Part shown: positions 17,145-25,064 of the stretch, piece by piece
Layout of the letters: each line of letters begins with the position of its first letter
Numbering within the stretch: the stretch's first letter is position 1
Assembly (NCBI GenBank): GCA_903857165.1
Contig: CAIODU010000047.1
Span: 1-45,723 of the forward strand
DNA from: an uncultured Methylococcaceae bacterium
GTDB lineage: Bacteria; Pseudomonadota; Gammaproteobacteria; Methylococcales; Methylococcaceae
Reading direction: 5' to 3'
Length of the DNA: 45,723 bases
Program-made: the position numbers and the translations under genes
The notes under the pieces: model-generated
What the model saw: the letters and a program-made list of their open reading frames with translations, nothing else
The model's database searches: none
Told to the model about the DNA's origin: nothing

Positions 17145-18035
17145 ATGAACTATCCTTCCATCGAATCCTTCGTCGGCAACACCCCCCTAGTCCGTTTGCA
17201 ACGCTTGCCGGGCGATACCACCAACATCATCCTCGCCAAGTTGGAAGGCAACAATCCCGCCGGTTCGGTCAAGGACCGCCCAGCCCTCAGCATGATCCAG
17301 CAGGCCGAGGCGCGGGGCGACATCAGCCCTGGGGATCGTTTGATTGAAGCCACCAGCGGCAACACCGGCATCGCCCTGGCCATGGCGGCGGCGATCAAGG
17401 GTTATCGCATGACCCTCATCATGCCGGACAATATGAGCGCGGAGCGCCGGGCGACGATGAAAGCCTTCGGCGCGGAAATCATCTCCACGCCCGCCAAAGG
17501 CAGCATGGAGGCCGCCATCGACTTGGCCCGCGCCATGGAGGCGAGAGGGGAGGGCAGGGTGCTGGACCAGTTCGCCAATCAGGACAATCCGCTCTCCCAC
17601 TATGAAGGCACAGGCCCGGAAATCTGGCGCGACACCCAAGGCAGCGTCACCCATTTCGTCAGCTCCATGGGGACCACCGGCACGATCATGGGCACTTCGC
17701 GCTATTTAAAAGAGCAAAATCCGGCTGTGCAAATTATCGGTGTGCAGCCCGAAGGCGAATCGAAAATCCCCGGCATACGCCGCTGGCCGCAGGAATACCT
17801 GCCGAAGATTTACGAGGCTAATCGCGTGGACCGCATCGTGGATGTTGACCAACACACGGCGGAAGAAACCACCCGTCTGTTATCGGCAAAGGAAGGTATC
17901 TTCGCCGGGGTTTCCTCGGGCGGTGCTGTCGCGGCGGCTTTAAAATTGTCGGAGGAAGTGGAGAATGCGGTTATTGTCGTGATTATCTGTGACCGGGGGG
18001 ACAGGTATCTTTCGACGGGGGTTTTTCCTGATTAG
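17145..18035 (+). CDS. cysM: Cysteine synthase B (O-acetylserine sulfhydrylase B)
   Basis: 296 residues, the usual length for CysM. It makes L-cysteine from O-acetylserine and sulfide or thiosulfate with pyridoxal phosphate. NPAGSVKDRPA carries the PLP lysine (Lys43), SGNTG (71-75) binds substrate carboxylate and the cofactor region, and SSMGTTGTIMG and VSSGGAVAA bind the phosphate. ERRATMKAFGAE and GRRWPQEYLP-like segments are typical of the B isozyme. It stands alone between the membrane-protein pair and the MITE copy. A TATAAT box lies at 17097-17102 but no good -35 is 17 bp before it. Confidence 0.95.
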   Translation: MNYPSIESFVGNTPLVRLQRLPGDTTNIILAKLEGNNPAGSVKDRPALSMIQQAEARGDISPGDRLIEATSGNTGIALAMAAAIKGYRMTLIMPDNMSAERRATMKAFGAEIISTPAKGSMEAAIDLARAMEARGEGRVLDQFANQDNPLSHYEGTGPEIWRDTQGSVTHFVSSMGTTGTIMGTSRYLKEQNPAVQIIGVQPEGESKIPGIRRWPQEYLPKIYEANRVDRIVDVDQHTAEETTRLLSAKEGIFAGVSSGGAVAAALKLSEEVENAVIVVIICDRGDRYLSTGVFPD

Positions 18036-18045
18036 TGGGCGAGTG

Positions 18046-18254
18046 CCAGCAATTCTCATTAGGGCTCCATTGCCGTCATTCCGGCATGGATGCCGGAATC
18101 CAGTGCCTAAGGACGGTGACCTGTCGGTTGCGTAAGTGTATGAAAAAGGCTTGGTGGCAACCCTTGGTTTCACATCCTTGTGACTGGATTCCGGCATCCA
18201 TGCCGGAATGACGGGTTGTTTATCCGCACTTTGGCTCATAATGAGAATTGTTGG
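18046..18254. mobile_element. 209-bp MITE, copy 2
   Basis: Starts CCAGCAATTCTCATT and ends AATGAGAATTGTTGG, inverted relative to copy 1 and exactly the same length. The right arm CTTTGGCTCATAATGAG matches the complement of the left arm of copy 1. It sits 10 bp after the cysM stop codon. Its hairpins may double as a transcription terminator for cysM. AGTGCC occurs at both edges, overlapping the terminal repeat on the left, so a target duplication is possible but not clear. Confidence 0.8.
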
Positions 18255-18349
18255 ACAAGTGCCTCAGTCATGAGAAAACGAGAAAAGCTTTAGGTGATTC
18301 CTGAGAAAAAGCATCCCAATGAAGAATCTGATTCGTAGAAAAAAATAGA

Positions 18350-18418
18350 GTCCACGAAAGACACGAAAAGCACGAACAAAAGCAAGATTCGTTCGTGCCT
18401 TTCGTGTTTTTCGTGGAC
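18350..18418. repeat. CACGAAA-type palindrome
   Basis: GTCCACGAAAgACACGAAAaGCACGAA at the left is mirrored by TTCGTGCctTTCGTGTttTTCGTGGAC at the right, a long nearly perfect hairpin. CACGAAA palindromes of this kind are dispersed in many bacterial genomes. It marks the upstream edge of the defence operon. Confidence 0.7.
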
Positions 18419-18466
18419 AATTCTTTTGGTGGATTCATTATTGGAAATCACTTTATGAGGTTGAAA

Positions 18467-18733
18467 ATGGCACTACATGATCCTTTCGATGGTTTCACCA
18501 TCAACATATACCAAGACGATGATGGCGATTATCTGGCTCATTTTGTTGAAATGCCAAATATTTCGGCTTTTGGATACTCTACAGAAATTGCTATTGCTGA
18601 ATTGGCTACAGCGTGGATCGGTGTTAAGGAAAGCTATCTGCAACGAGGTGAGACTATCCCCAAAGTGCCGGAATGGAAATCCAATATTGATAAAGTGAAT
18701 GTTCGTATGGATCGGCAATTACACCACAGCTAA
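18467..18733 (+). CDS. HicB-like antitoxin-type protein
   Basis: 88 residues from the ATG at 18467, chosen because GAGG lies 7 nt before it; the frame is open upstream to 18395. The sequence INIYQDDDGDYLAHFVEMP, then SAFGYSTEIAIAELATAW, matches the HicB-type fold (degenerate RNase H-like beta-beta-beta-alpha), where the small antitoxin covers a HicA RNase. No HicA-like toxin is next to it. Instead it opens a four-gene run with DUF433, ATPase and HNH genes. It may serve as regulator or as a leftover of an old toxin-antitoxin pair. Confidence 0.6.
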   Translation: MALHDPFDGFTINIYQDDDGDYLAHFVEMPNISAFGYSTEIAIAELATAWIGVKESYLQRGETIPKVPEWKSNIDKVNVRMDRQLHHS

Positions 18734-18761
18734 CATGTAGACTTAATAATAGGATTACTTC

Positions 18762-19001
18762 ATGAACTGGCAAGACCGTATAGTTTTCGATGCCGACACA
18801 TTGTTCGGCAGACCACGTATCAAAGGAACGAGAATAGGTGTTGACTTTGTGCTGGAACTGCTGGCTTCCGGTTGGAACGAGGCGCAGATTTTGGAGAATT
18901 ACCCCCATCTGAAAACGGAAGATTTACAAGCGGTTTGCCTCAGAGCCACTTATGATCTTAAGCCTGAGCCATCGGTACGCGATACACACACTACAAACTA
19001 A
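18762..19001 (+). CDS. DUF433 domain protein
   Basis: 79 residues covering a full DUF433 domain (PF04255): IVFDADTLFGRPRIKGTRIGVDFVLELLASGWNEAQILENYPHL is the family core, a small helix-turn-helix-like fold often found as an antitoxin beside PIN-like DUF5615 toxins. There is no DUF5615 gene here. AATAGGATTACTTC ATG gives the start. Its stop codon is only 2 bp from the ATG of the ATPase gene, so the two are surely co-transcribed and probably translationally coupled. Confidence 0.85.
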   Translation: MNWQDRIVFDADTLFGRPRIKGTRIGVDFVLELLASGWNEAQILENYPHLKTEDLQAVCLRATYDLKPEPSVRDTHTTN

Positions 19002-19003
19002 CC

Positions 19004-20263
19004 ATGTATATCAAAAGAATCATTCTTAAAAACATCCGTGGCTTTGAGGAATTGGATTTCGATTTGACACGGGCGAATGGAAGCTATGCGGGCTGGACGG
19101 TTTTTACTGGGGGTAATGGGTCTGGCAAAAGTGCTTTGCTTAAGGCTATTGCTGTGGGTTTGGTTGGTAAAGAGACTGCCCGTACCTTGCAACCCAGTTT
19201 TCAAGGATGGATTCGGGAGAGTGAAATTGAAGCATCTATTCAACTTGAAACCATAGAAAGATTTGAAGATGATCCTGATAGCCTACACTATGGAAATACT
19301 CTCCTGTCAGAACTAGAAATAAAATTTGAAAATACTGGTAGGGACATTAAGATTATCGATAAACGCGAATATGAAAGTTTCCCTGGAATGTTTTCATTTT
19401 TTATATGCGGATATGGGCCATTTCGACGTGTGTTTGGAGCATCTGTAGAAGCGACGCGACAAATGGTTGCGCCTGATACCGAGAGTTTAATCACATTATT
19501 TCAAGAATCGGCATCCTTGGCCGAGGTTGATCAGTGGTTAAAAAATCTTCACCATAAGTCACTAGAAAAAAAGCATGAAGAGAGTGCGTTCTTGAACCTA
19601 CTTCTCGAAATACTAAGTGATGACTTATTACCAAACCAAATTACTGTGGATCGAGTAGATTCAGACGGGCTATGGTTGAAAGATAGAAATGGGGTAGAAT
19701 TAGCGTGGTCAGATATGAGTGACGGCTATCGCTCTGCTTTAGCGTTGCTCTCGGATATTATGCGACATTTGATGAAGGATAGAGATTTTTGGCGAATTTG
19801 TATTGAAGAAGGTTTGGATAAAAAGCTATTTATAAAGCGCAATGGTGTAATATTGATAGACGAAATAGATGCCCATCTCCACCCCGAATGGCAGCAAAAA
19901 ATAGGCTTTTGGCTCAAGCGTCATTTCCCGAATATCCAATTCCTCGTCACTACACACAGCCCGATTATTTGCCAAGCCGCAGATGACAATGGCTTGTTTG
20001 TGTTGCCAGAACCCGGTAGCCATGGCAAACCCAAAGCACTATCCAAGGAGGAATATAACAAAGTGATTGCTTCCCGGCCCGACACGATTTTATTAACCTC
20101 GGCATTTGGTCTGCAAAACACCCGCTCGCCTCGTGCTGTCGAAGGCCGTGCCAAGTTTGCCAAGTTGAAAGCCAAGCGTCGTGCAGGGGCGCAATTGACA
20201 TCGGGTGAGGAAGCTCAATTAAGCCAACTTAAGGTATTCGGCGAAAACGAAGAGGAATTGTAA
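19004..20263 (+). CDS. AAA ATPase, Septu PtuA-like
   Basis: 419 residues with an ABC/SMC-type ATPase head. Walker A GGNGSGKSA is at 36-44, a signature-like MSDGYRS at 238-244, Walker B VILIDEIDAHLHP at 282-294, and the switch His in LVTTHSP near 318. Between the halves lies a shorter insert than in SMC proteins. It is coupled to a downstream HNH gene, the arrangement of the Septu anti-phage system (PtuA ATPase with PtuB HNH nuclease) and of the effector part of retron Ec78. In those systems the ATPase holds the nuclease in check until infection. Preceding HicB-like and DUF433 genes are not part of the classic pair. Confidence 0.8.
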   Translation: MYIKRIILKNIRGFEELDFDLTRANGSYAGWTVFTGGNGSGKSALLKAIAVGLVGKETARTLQPSFQGWIRESEIEASIQLETIERFEDDPDSLHYGNTLLSELEIKFENTGRDIKIIDKREYESFPGMFSFFICGYGPFRRVFGASVEATRQMVAPDTESLITLFQESASLAEVDQWLKNLHHKSLEKKHEESAFLNLLLEILSDDLLPNQITVDRVDSDGLWLKDRNGVELAWSDMSDGYRSALALLSDIMRHLMKDRDFWRICIEEGLDKKLFIKRNGVILIDEIDAHLHPEWQQKIGFWLKRHFPNIQFLVTTHSPIICQAADDNGLFVLPEPGSHGKPKALSKEEYNKVIASRPDTILLTSAFGLQNTRSPRAVEGRAKFAKLKAKRRAGAQLTSGEEAQLSQLKVFGENEEEL

Positions 20264-20266
20264 ACG

Positions 20267-21007
20267 GTGCGCAAGGTAAACCGTTTGCCTTTGCCTTCTG
20301 CCGCACTCTCCTATCTCAAGCTGAGGCAACAACAGGCAAACCGGAAACTGGTTGATGGACATTTGGATTCCAGCAAAGAATGGAAAAGCGCCAGGCAAGC
20401 CGAAGCCATGGCGGAAGTGATCGCCACACTCAAAAGGATGATGGGTGAAAGGGAGCGCTGCATGTATTGCCTGGATTCCCATGGCTCAGACATCGAACAT
20501 TTCCGACCGAAAGCCGCTTATCCGAAACGGATGTTTCGATGGCGCAATCTGCTATTGTGTTGCACCGAGTGCGGTAGGTTCAAAGGCAACCAATTTCCTT
20601 TGCAAGGCAAACGCCCCTTGTTGATTGATCCAAGCAAAGAGGAGCCTTGGCGACATCTTGATTTTGACCCGGATACCGGAAATTTAAGTGCCCGGTTTGA
20701 TCTGCAAGCCAATGCATATAATCCCAAGGGAAAGAAAACCGTCAAGATACTCCAACTTGACCGGCGTGAGGCGTTGGCAGTGGGATACCAAAAGACTTAC
20801 CGCCGCCTTTGCAAAAAAGTCCAGCGGTTTTTGGATAAACCCAATCTGTCGGCTGACAAACTCATTACTGAATTGCAGGAAGCGGATGAGCATGGTTTGC
20901 TAGGCTGGTGTTTTATCGGCACAGGCCAAGATGAAACGCCGTTTAAAGAGTTTAAGCAACAGCATCCCTCATTATGGCAATATTGCGCAAGGGCGTTGGG
21001 TTATTGA
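20267..21007 (+). CDS. HNH endonuclease, Septu PtuB-like (TIGR02646-like)
   Basis: 246 residues from a GTG start 3 bp after the ATPase stop codon. The HNH core has two Cys pairs for zinc (Cys65/Cys68 in RCMYC and Cys99/Cys102 in CCTEC). Asp-Ile-Glu-His at 75-78 supplies the catalytic His, and Asn94 with GRFKGNQF completes the motif. Upstream of the core is a basic helical region. The protein fits the family of HNH nucleases that partner AAA ATPases in Septu and retron-linked defence, where they cut DNA or tRNA after triggering. No reverse transcriptase or msr/msd-like RNA is nearby, so a plain Septu-type pair is preferred. Confidence 0.8.
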   Translation: MRKVNRLPLPSAALSYLKLRQQQANRKLVDGHLDSSKEWKSARQAEAMAEVIATLKRMMGERERCMYCLDSHGSDIEHFRPKAAYPKRMFRWRNLLLCCTECGRFKGNQFPLQGKRPLLIDPSKEEPWRHLDFDPDTGNLSARFDLQANAYNPKGKKTVKILQLDRREALAVGYQKTYRRLCKKVQRFLDKPNLSADKLITELQEADEHGLLGWCFIGTGQDETPFKEFKQQHPSLWQYCARALGY

Positions 21008-21101
21008 GGCAAGAATAGAACGAAACTTATTCTAGGTATTTTTTCAAAACTATACAGCGTTTTCAATATCAATTGATTACGTTGTTTAAGTTTTGAAATT
21101 G

Positions 21102-21178
21102 TTGGCGGCAAAGGGTTGCCGCCCTACAGTCCTTGTTACGCAGTAGGTCGGCAATCCTTTTCCGACATAGGCGTAATA
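21102..21178. repeat. Dispersed palindromic repeat, GTTGGCGGCAAAGG family, copy 2
   Basis: GTTGGCGGCAAAGGGTTGCCGCCCTACAGTCCTT, then GTAGGTCGGCAATCCTTTTCCGAC and GCGTAAT. The blocks and their order match 12837-12930. It fills much of the 287-bp gap between the HNH gene and the toxin-antitoxin pair. Confidence 0.65.
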
Positions 21179-21294
21179 AATAAGTAACTAATAGATATAA
21201 AAAACGCTGTATCTACAAGTTCAATGAATTTCACAAACTAATTGGATTAAATAATATTTTTTCCGTAACTGCCATAAATAGCGAGATTATTAAA

Positions 21295-21474
21295 ATGCAA
21301 CCTTTAAAACAAGAAGCGATCAATGCTATTGCCAAACTACCTGACAATGCAGATATGGAGGAAATCATGTATCGCCTCTATGTACTTGAAAATATCCGAC
21401 TAGGGCAGCAAGACTCAGAACTTGGAAAGACAACTCCGGCAGAAGAAGTTTTGCGGGTAATCGAGACATGGTAA
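21295..21474 (+). CDS. Small antitoxin-like protein paired with ParE
   Basis: 59 residues: it begins MQPLKQEAINAIAKLPDNAD and ends AEEVLRVIETW. The N-terminal pattern (EAINAIAKLPDNADMEEIMYRLYVL) matches small antitoxins found upstream of ParE/RelE toxins in cyanobacteria and proteobacteria. It overlaps the toxin start by 7 nt, a typical coupled layout. No classical SD is seen. If the toxin is dead, as its stop codon suggests, this gene may be under relaxed selection. Confidence 0.65.
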   Translation: MQPLKQEAINAIAKLPDNADMEEIMYRLYVLENIRLGQQDSELGKTTPAEEVLRVIETW

Positions 21475-21758
21475 AGTGGTCAGACCATGCGCTTGCCCAG
21501 TTGCAAGATATTCATGATTATATTGCGAAGAACTCGCGGTTTTACGCCAAGAGAGTTTCCCGCACACTGGTACAGAAAAGTTTATTACTAAACGATTTGC
21601 CCCGCTTGGGCAGGATTGTGCCAGAATTAAACGAGGATACCATCAGAGAGTTATCCGTTTATTCTTACCGTGTTATCTACGAAATCAAAAGTAATTATAT
21701 ATAAGTATTGACTATTATCCATAAACGGCGGGATGTACAAGCAGATGATATACTATAA
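21468..21758 (+). pseudogene. ParE/RelE-family toxin with an in-frame stop codon
   Basis: The first 78 codons encode a ParE/RelE fold: VKWSDHALAQLQDIHDYIAK, LPRLGRIVPEL and the core strand YSYRVIYEIKSNYI. A TAA at 21702-21704 then ends translation exactly where the family continues. The same frame goes on VLTIIHKRRDVQADDIL to a second stop at 21756-21758, which is the normal C-terminal end (IIHKRRD carries the usual basic active-site residues). Changing that one codon to Tyr would restore a full 96-residue toxin. So the gene is a single-nonsense pseudogene, or encodes a 78-residue truncated form likely to lack activity. Confidence 0.8.
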
Positions 21759-21855
21759 ACCTCTGGTTTGTTGATATCCAGCTTTCAAAGTGAGTCAATT
21801 TCTCATAAAATTACTTCAATCCTGATAATTAACCATTTGATGTTGAAACCGCTGT

Positions 21856-23190
21856 ATGTCCAAACGCCCCAACCGTAAATCCGTACCGAAAACCCCCGTC
21901 GCCGCCCTAATCGAATCCTTTGCCCATGACTTGCGGGGTGTCACCCATGTCAATGGCAAGGCGGTGTTTGTCGATGGCGCACTGCCCGGCGAGGAGGTCG
22001 AGTTTGTCTACACCGACATCCGCCGTGATTATGCCGAGGCCCGCGTTGCACGGGTCATCACCCCTGCCCCCAACCGGATTGAACCGCGCTGCCCGCATTT
22101 TGGTGTCTGTGGTGGTTGCAGCCTGCAACATCTGGACGAACACCAGCAGATCGTCATTAAGCAAAATTTGCTGATGGAGCAATTCTGCCGTATCGGCAAG
22201 GTCGAGCCTGAGGAAATCTGGCCGCCTTTGACCGGCCCGCATTGGGGCTACCGGCATAAGGCACGGCTAGGCGTCAAATGGGTGACGAAGAAGGGCAAGG
22301 TGTTGGTGGGCTTCCGCGAGAAGGCCAGTTCATTCCTAGCCGAACTCGGAACTTGCCTCGTGCTACATCCAAAAGTGGGGGAACGTCTGCCAGACCTGTC
22401 GGTGATGATTGAGTCATTAAGCATCCGCGACCAAGTTCCGCAAATCGAAGTGGCGGTGGGCGATGAACGCGCTGCCTTGGTGTTTCGGGTGTTGGGCCCG
22501 CCTGCCCAAGATGATTTGGAAATACTGCGTGGTTTCGGCCGGCGTTTTGGATTTGACATATACCTGCAACCCAAAGGGCCGGATTCAGTGTTTGCGTTAT
22601 GGCCGGAAAACCCGCCGTTGTTGGGTTATGCCTTGCCGGAAAACGGGGTCGAGTTCCGTTTCCAGCCTACCGACTTCACCCAAGTGAACGTGGCCATCAA
22701 CCGCAAAATGGTTAACCGGGTATTGGAAGCTTTGGATCCTCAAGCCGGCGATGAAATTTTGGATTTGTTCTGCGGCATCGGCAATTTTACGTTGCCTCTG
22801 GCACGAAAAGCAGCCCAGGTAATCGGTGTCGAAGGCGGGGCGGAGGCGGTGGCGCGGGCAAGGCAAAATGCGGCGGACAATGGCTTGGACAATGTGGCTT
22901 TCCATGTGGCCGACCTCACCCAACCGCAGGATTCATCGCCCTGGGCCAATCGCAGGTACGACAAAGTATTGCTCGACCCTTCCCGTGCCGGGGCGATGGA
23001 AATCCTGGCCTATGCCGGCAAGTGGTCCGCTTCGCGTATTGTCTATGTGTCATGCAATCCATCGACCTTGGCCCGCGATGCAGGCATCTTGGTCAACGGG
23101 CAGGGTTATCGCTTGGTCAAAGCAGGGGTGATGGATATGTTTCCAAATACCACCCATGTCGAGTCCATTGCCTTGTTTGAGCTATTTTAA
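21856..23190 (+). CDS. rlmD: 23S rRNA (uracil-1939-C5)-methyltransferase RlmD
   Basis: 444 residues, the normal length. It transfers a methyl group from S-adenosylmethionine to C5 of U1939 in 23S rRNA. An N-terminal TRAM domain (about 12-70) is followed by the iron-sulfur cysteines in CPHFGVCGGC (79, 85, 88). The Rossmann motif LDLFCGIGNFTLPLA and the catalytic Cys in YVSCNPSTLARD (near 399) follow. GVEGGAEAVARARQNA is the SAM-binding strand typical of the RumA group. It is a core gene placed between the toxin-antitoxin remnant and the sugar cluster; 57 bp separate it from the next start. Confidence 0.95.
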   Translation: MSKRPNRKSVPKTPVAALIESFAHDLRGVTHVNGKAVFVDGALPGEEVEFVYTDIRRDYAEARVARVITPAPNRIEPRCPHFGVCGGCSLQHLDEHQQIVIKQNLLMEQFCRIGKVEPEEIWPPLTGPHWGYRHKARLGVKWVTKKGKVLVGFREKASSFLAELGTCLVLHPKVGERLPDLSVMIESLSIRDQVPQIEVAVGDERAALVFRVLGPPAQDDLEILRGFGRRFGFDIYLQPKGPDSVFALWPENPPLLGYALPENGVEFRFQPTDFTQVNVAINRKMVNRVLEALDPQAGDEILDLFCGIGNFTLPLARKAAQVIGVEGGAEAVARARQNAADNGLDNVAFHVADLTQPQDSSPWANRRYDKVLLDPSRAGAMEILAYAGKWSASRIVYVSCNPSTLARDAGILVNGQGYRLVKAGVMDMFPNTTHVESIALFELF

Positions 23191-23247
23191 TATAATAAGG
23201 ACTCATCGGTAGAATCATTTATACAAAACTTTTGAGCGACTATTTTA

Positions 23248-23808
23248 TTGAACCGATTTAACATTATTGACCTACCATTGGCTGGTTTGAAACTCGTTGA
23301 GCGCCAACATTTAAGCGATGAACGCGGTTTTATCTCGCGCATTTATTGCGAGGAGGAATTCCTTGTGGCGGGCATAGTCAAGCCTATCGCGCAGATCAAT
23401 CACACTCTCACGCGGCGAAGGGGCGCGGTGCGCGGCTTGCATTTTCAACATCCGCCGCATGCCGAGGACAAGCTGGTGAGTTGCTTGAAAGGAAGTATAT
23501 GGGATGTGGCCATTGACCTCCGGTATAATTCTTCAACCTTCTTGCATTGGCATGCCGAAATTCTTTCTGCTGGGAATGGCAAGAGCCTGCTTATTCCAGA
23601 AGGCTACGCCCACGGATATCAAACATTGACCGATAATTGCGAACTAATTTATTTGCATACATCGCCCTATCACCCGGAGGTTGAAGGCGCACTCAATGTG
23701 GTCGATCCGATGTTCAAGATCGCCTGGCCTTTGCCGATGGTTGACCTTTCCGAGAGGGATCGTTCGCATCCTTTTATGGCGCAAAATTATCAGGGGCTTG
23801 TTTTATGA
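23248..23808 (+). CDS. dTDP-4-dehydrorhamnose 3,5-epimerase family protein (RmlC-like)
   Basis: 186 residues in an RmlC-type cupin. LSDERGFISRIY, QINHTLTRRRGAVRGLHFQ (His of RGLHFQ is the catalytic base position), EDKLVSCLKGSIWDVAIDLR and IPEGYAHGYQTL are family blocks. These enzymes epimerise C3 and C5 of 4-keto-6-deoxy sugar nucleotides; relatives act only at C3 or C5. The start is TTG with only a weak GAGCG ahead of it. Its stop overlaps the next start as ATGA. No rmlA, rmlB or rmlD lies nearby, so the keto-sugar substrate must come from elsewhere in the genome. Confidence 0.85.
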   Translation: MNRFNIIDLPLAGLKLVERQHLSDERGFISRIYCEEEFLVAGIVKPIAQINHTLTRRRGAVRGLHFQHPPHAEDKLVSCLKGSIWDVAIDLRYNSSTFLHWHAEILSAGNGKSLLIPEGYAHGYQTLTDNCELIYLHTSPYHPEVEGALNVVDPMFKIAWPLPMVDLSERDRSHPFMAQNYQGLVL

Positions 23809-25037
23809 AATGCCGCCATTGCCGTGCCGAATTGACTTTACCCTTGATTGATTTAGGCTCTGCACCGCCTTCCAATGCCTATCTCACCAAACTGACCCTG
23901 CGCCGTCCTGAAAAATGGTTTCCTTTGAAGGTGTTGGTTTGCGAATCCTGTTGGCTGGTACAGGCGGAATCATACTCAAGAGCCGCTGAGCTTTTTAATG
24001 AAGAGTACGCCTACTTCAGTTCCTTTTCTGAACAATGGTTGAAACATGCCCAACATTATGTGGATACGGTGGTAGCTCGCTTTGGCCTTACGATTGACAG
24101 TCAGGTGATTGAAGTGGCTTCGAATGACGGATATTTGTTACAATTCGTAAAACAGCGGGGCATCCCTTGTTTGGGCATTGAGCCAACCGCAAGCACCTCT
24201 TCCGCAGCGCGCATTAAGGGCATTGAGACTATCGAAGAGTTTTTCGGTGTCGAGCTTGCGGGTAGGCTGGCAGGTCAAGGTTTTAAAGCGGATTTGATGG
24301 TGGCCAACAATGTTTTGGCGCATACACCCGATATCAATGATTTCTCAGCAGGATTTATCTTATTACTGAAACCATGGGGTGTGGTTACTTTTGAGTTTCC
24401 CCACTTGATGAAGTTAATCGAACAAAACCAGTTTGATACGATTTATCACGAACATTTTTCATACTTTTCTTTTACTGCAATCATGCAGATATTTTCTCGC
24501 AATGGGCTTTCTGTTTTGGATGTTGAAGAAATAAATACTCATGGTGGCAGCCTTCGTGTATTTGCCCAGAGAATGGATACCGGGAAACACGCTGTCAGCG
24601 AGAATGTGTCCAATCTGTTGGATAAAGAAAGGGTGGCAGGAATGAATAATGCGTACTATTATAAAGGGTTTCAAGAAAATGCTGATAAGGTTAAAAATGA
24701 TTTTGTGGCTTTTCTGATTAAAGCCAAGCAGGAGGGTAAGACCGTTGCTGGCTATGGTGCCGCCGCCAAGGGTAATACCCTGCTAAATTATGCCGGAATC
24801 CGACCCGATCTGCTTCCATTCGTGGTGGACCGCAACCCCGCCAAACAAGGCAAATACCTGCCCGGCAGTCGCATTCCCATCTTTGATGAGAGTCGTCTTA
24901 GAGACGCCCAACCAGACTATGTGGTGATTCTCCCATGGAACTTGAAGGAGGAAGTGATGCGGCAGCTTGACTACATCAACGCATGGGGCGGCAAGTTTGT
25001 CACGGCGGTACCGGTATTGAAATGTGGCTACAATTGA
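23805..25037 (+). CDS. Sugar-nucleotide C-methyltransferase (NovU/TylCIII-like)
   Basis: 410 residues with the three parts of this family. An N-terminal zinc knuckle carries Cys3, Cys6, Cys46 and Cys49. The SAM-binding domain (EVASNDGYLLQFVKQRGIPCLGIEP, about 100-126) follows. The C-terminal domain includes VAGYGAAAKGNTLLNYAGI and FVVDRNPAKQGKYLPGSRIPI. YHEHFSYFS (about 211-219) contains the Tyr-His-Glu-His active-site cluster. Such enzymes add a branched methyl to C3 of a 4-keto sugar nucleotide, which fits the epimerase gene it overlaps. The product is probably a C-methylated deoxysugar for surface glycan. Confidence 0.9.
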   Translation: MKCRHCRAELTLPLIDLGSAPPSNAYLTKLTLRRPEKWFPLKVLVCESCWLVQAESYSRAAELFNEEYAYFSSFSEQWLKHAQHYVDTVVARFGLTIDSQVIEVASNDGYLLQFVKQRGIPCLGIEPTASTSSAARIKGIETIEEFFGVELAGRLAGQGFKADLMVANNVLAHTPDINDFSAGFILLLKPWGVVTFEFPHLMKLIEQNQFDTIYHEHFSYFSFTAIMQIFSRNGLSVLDVEEINTHGGSLRVFAQRMDTGKHAVSENVSNLLDKERVAGMNNAYYYKGFQENADKVKNDFVAFLIKAKQEGKTVAGYGAAAKGNTLLNYAGIRPDLLPFVVDRNPAKQGKYLPGSRIPIFDESRLRDAQPDYVVILPWNLKEEVMRQLDYINAWGGKFVTAVPVLKCGYN

Positions 25038-25064
25038 GGGGGACACAGTGAGGAATGACATCGC

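Noticed and set aside
18467-21007. Retron of the Ec78 type
   Set aside because: The ATPase-HNH pair fits, but no reverse transcriptase and no msr/msd-like repeat structure is found on either side.
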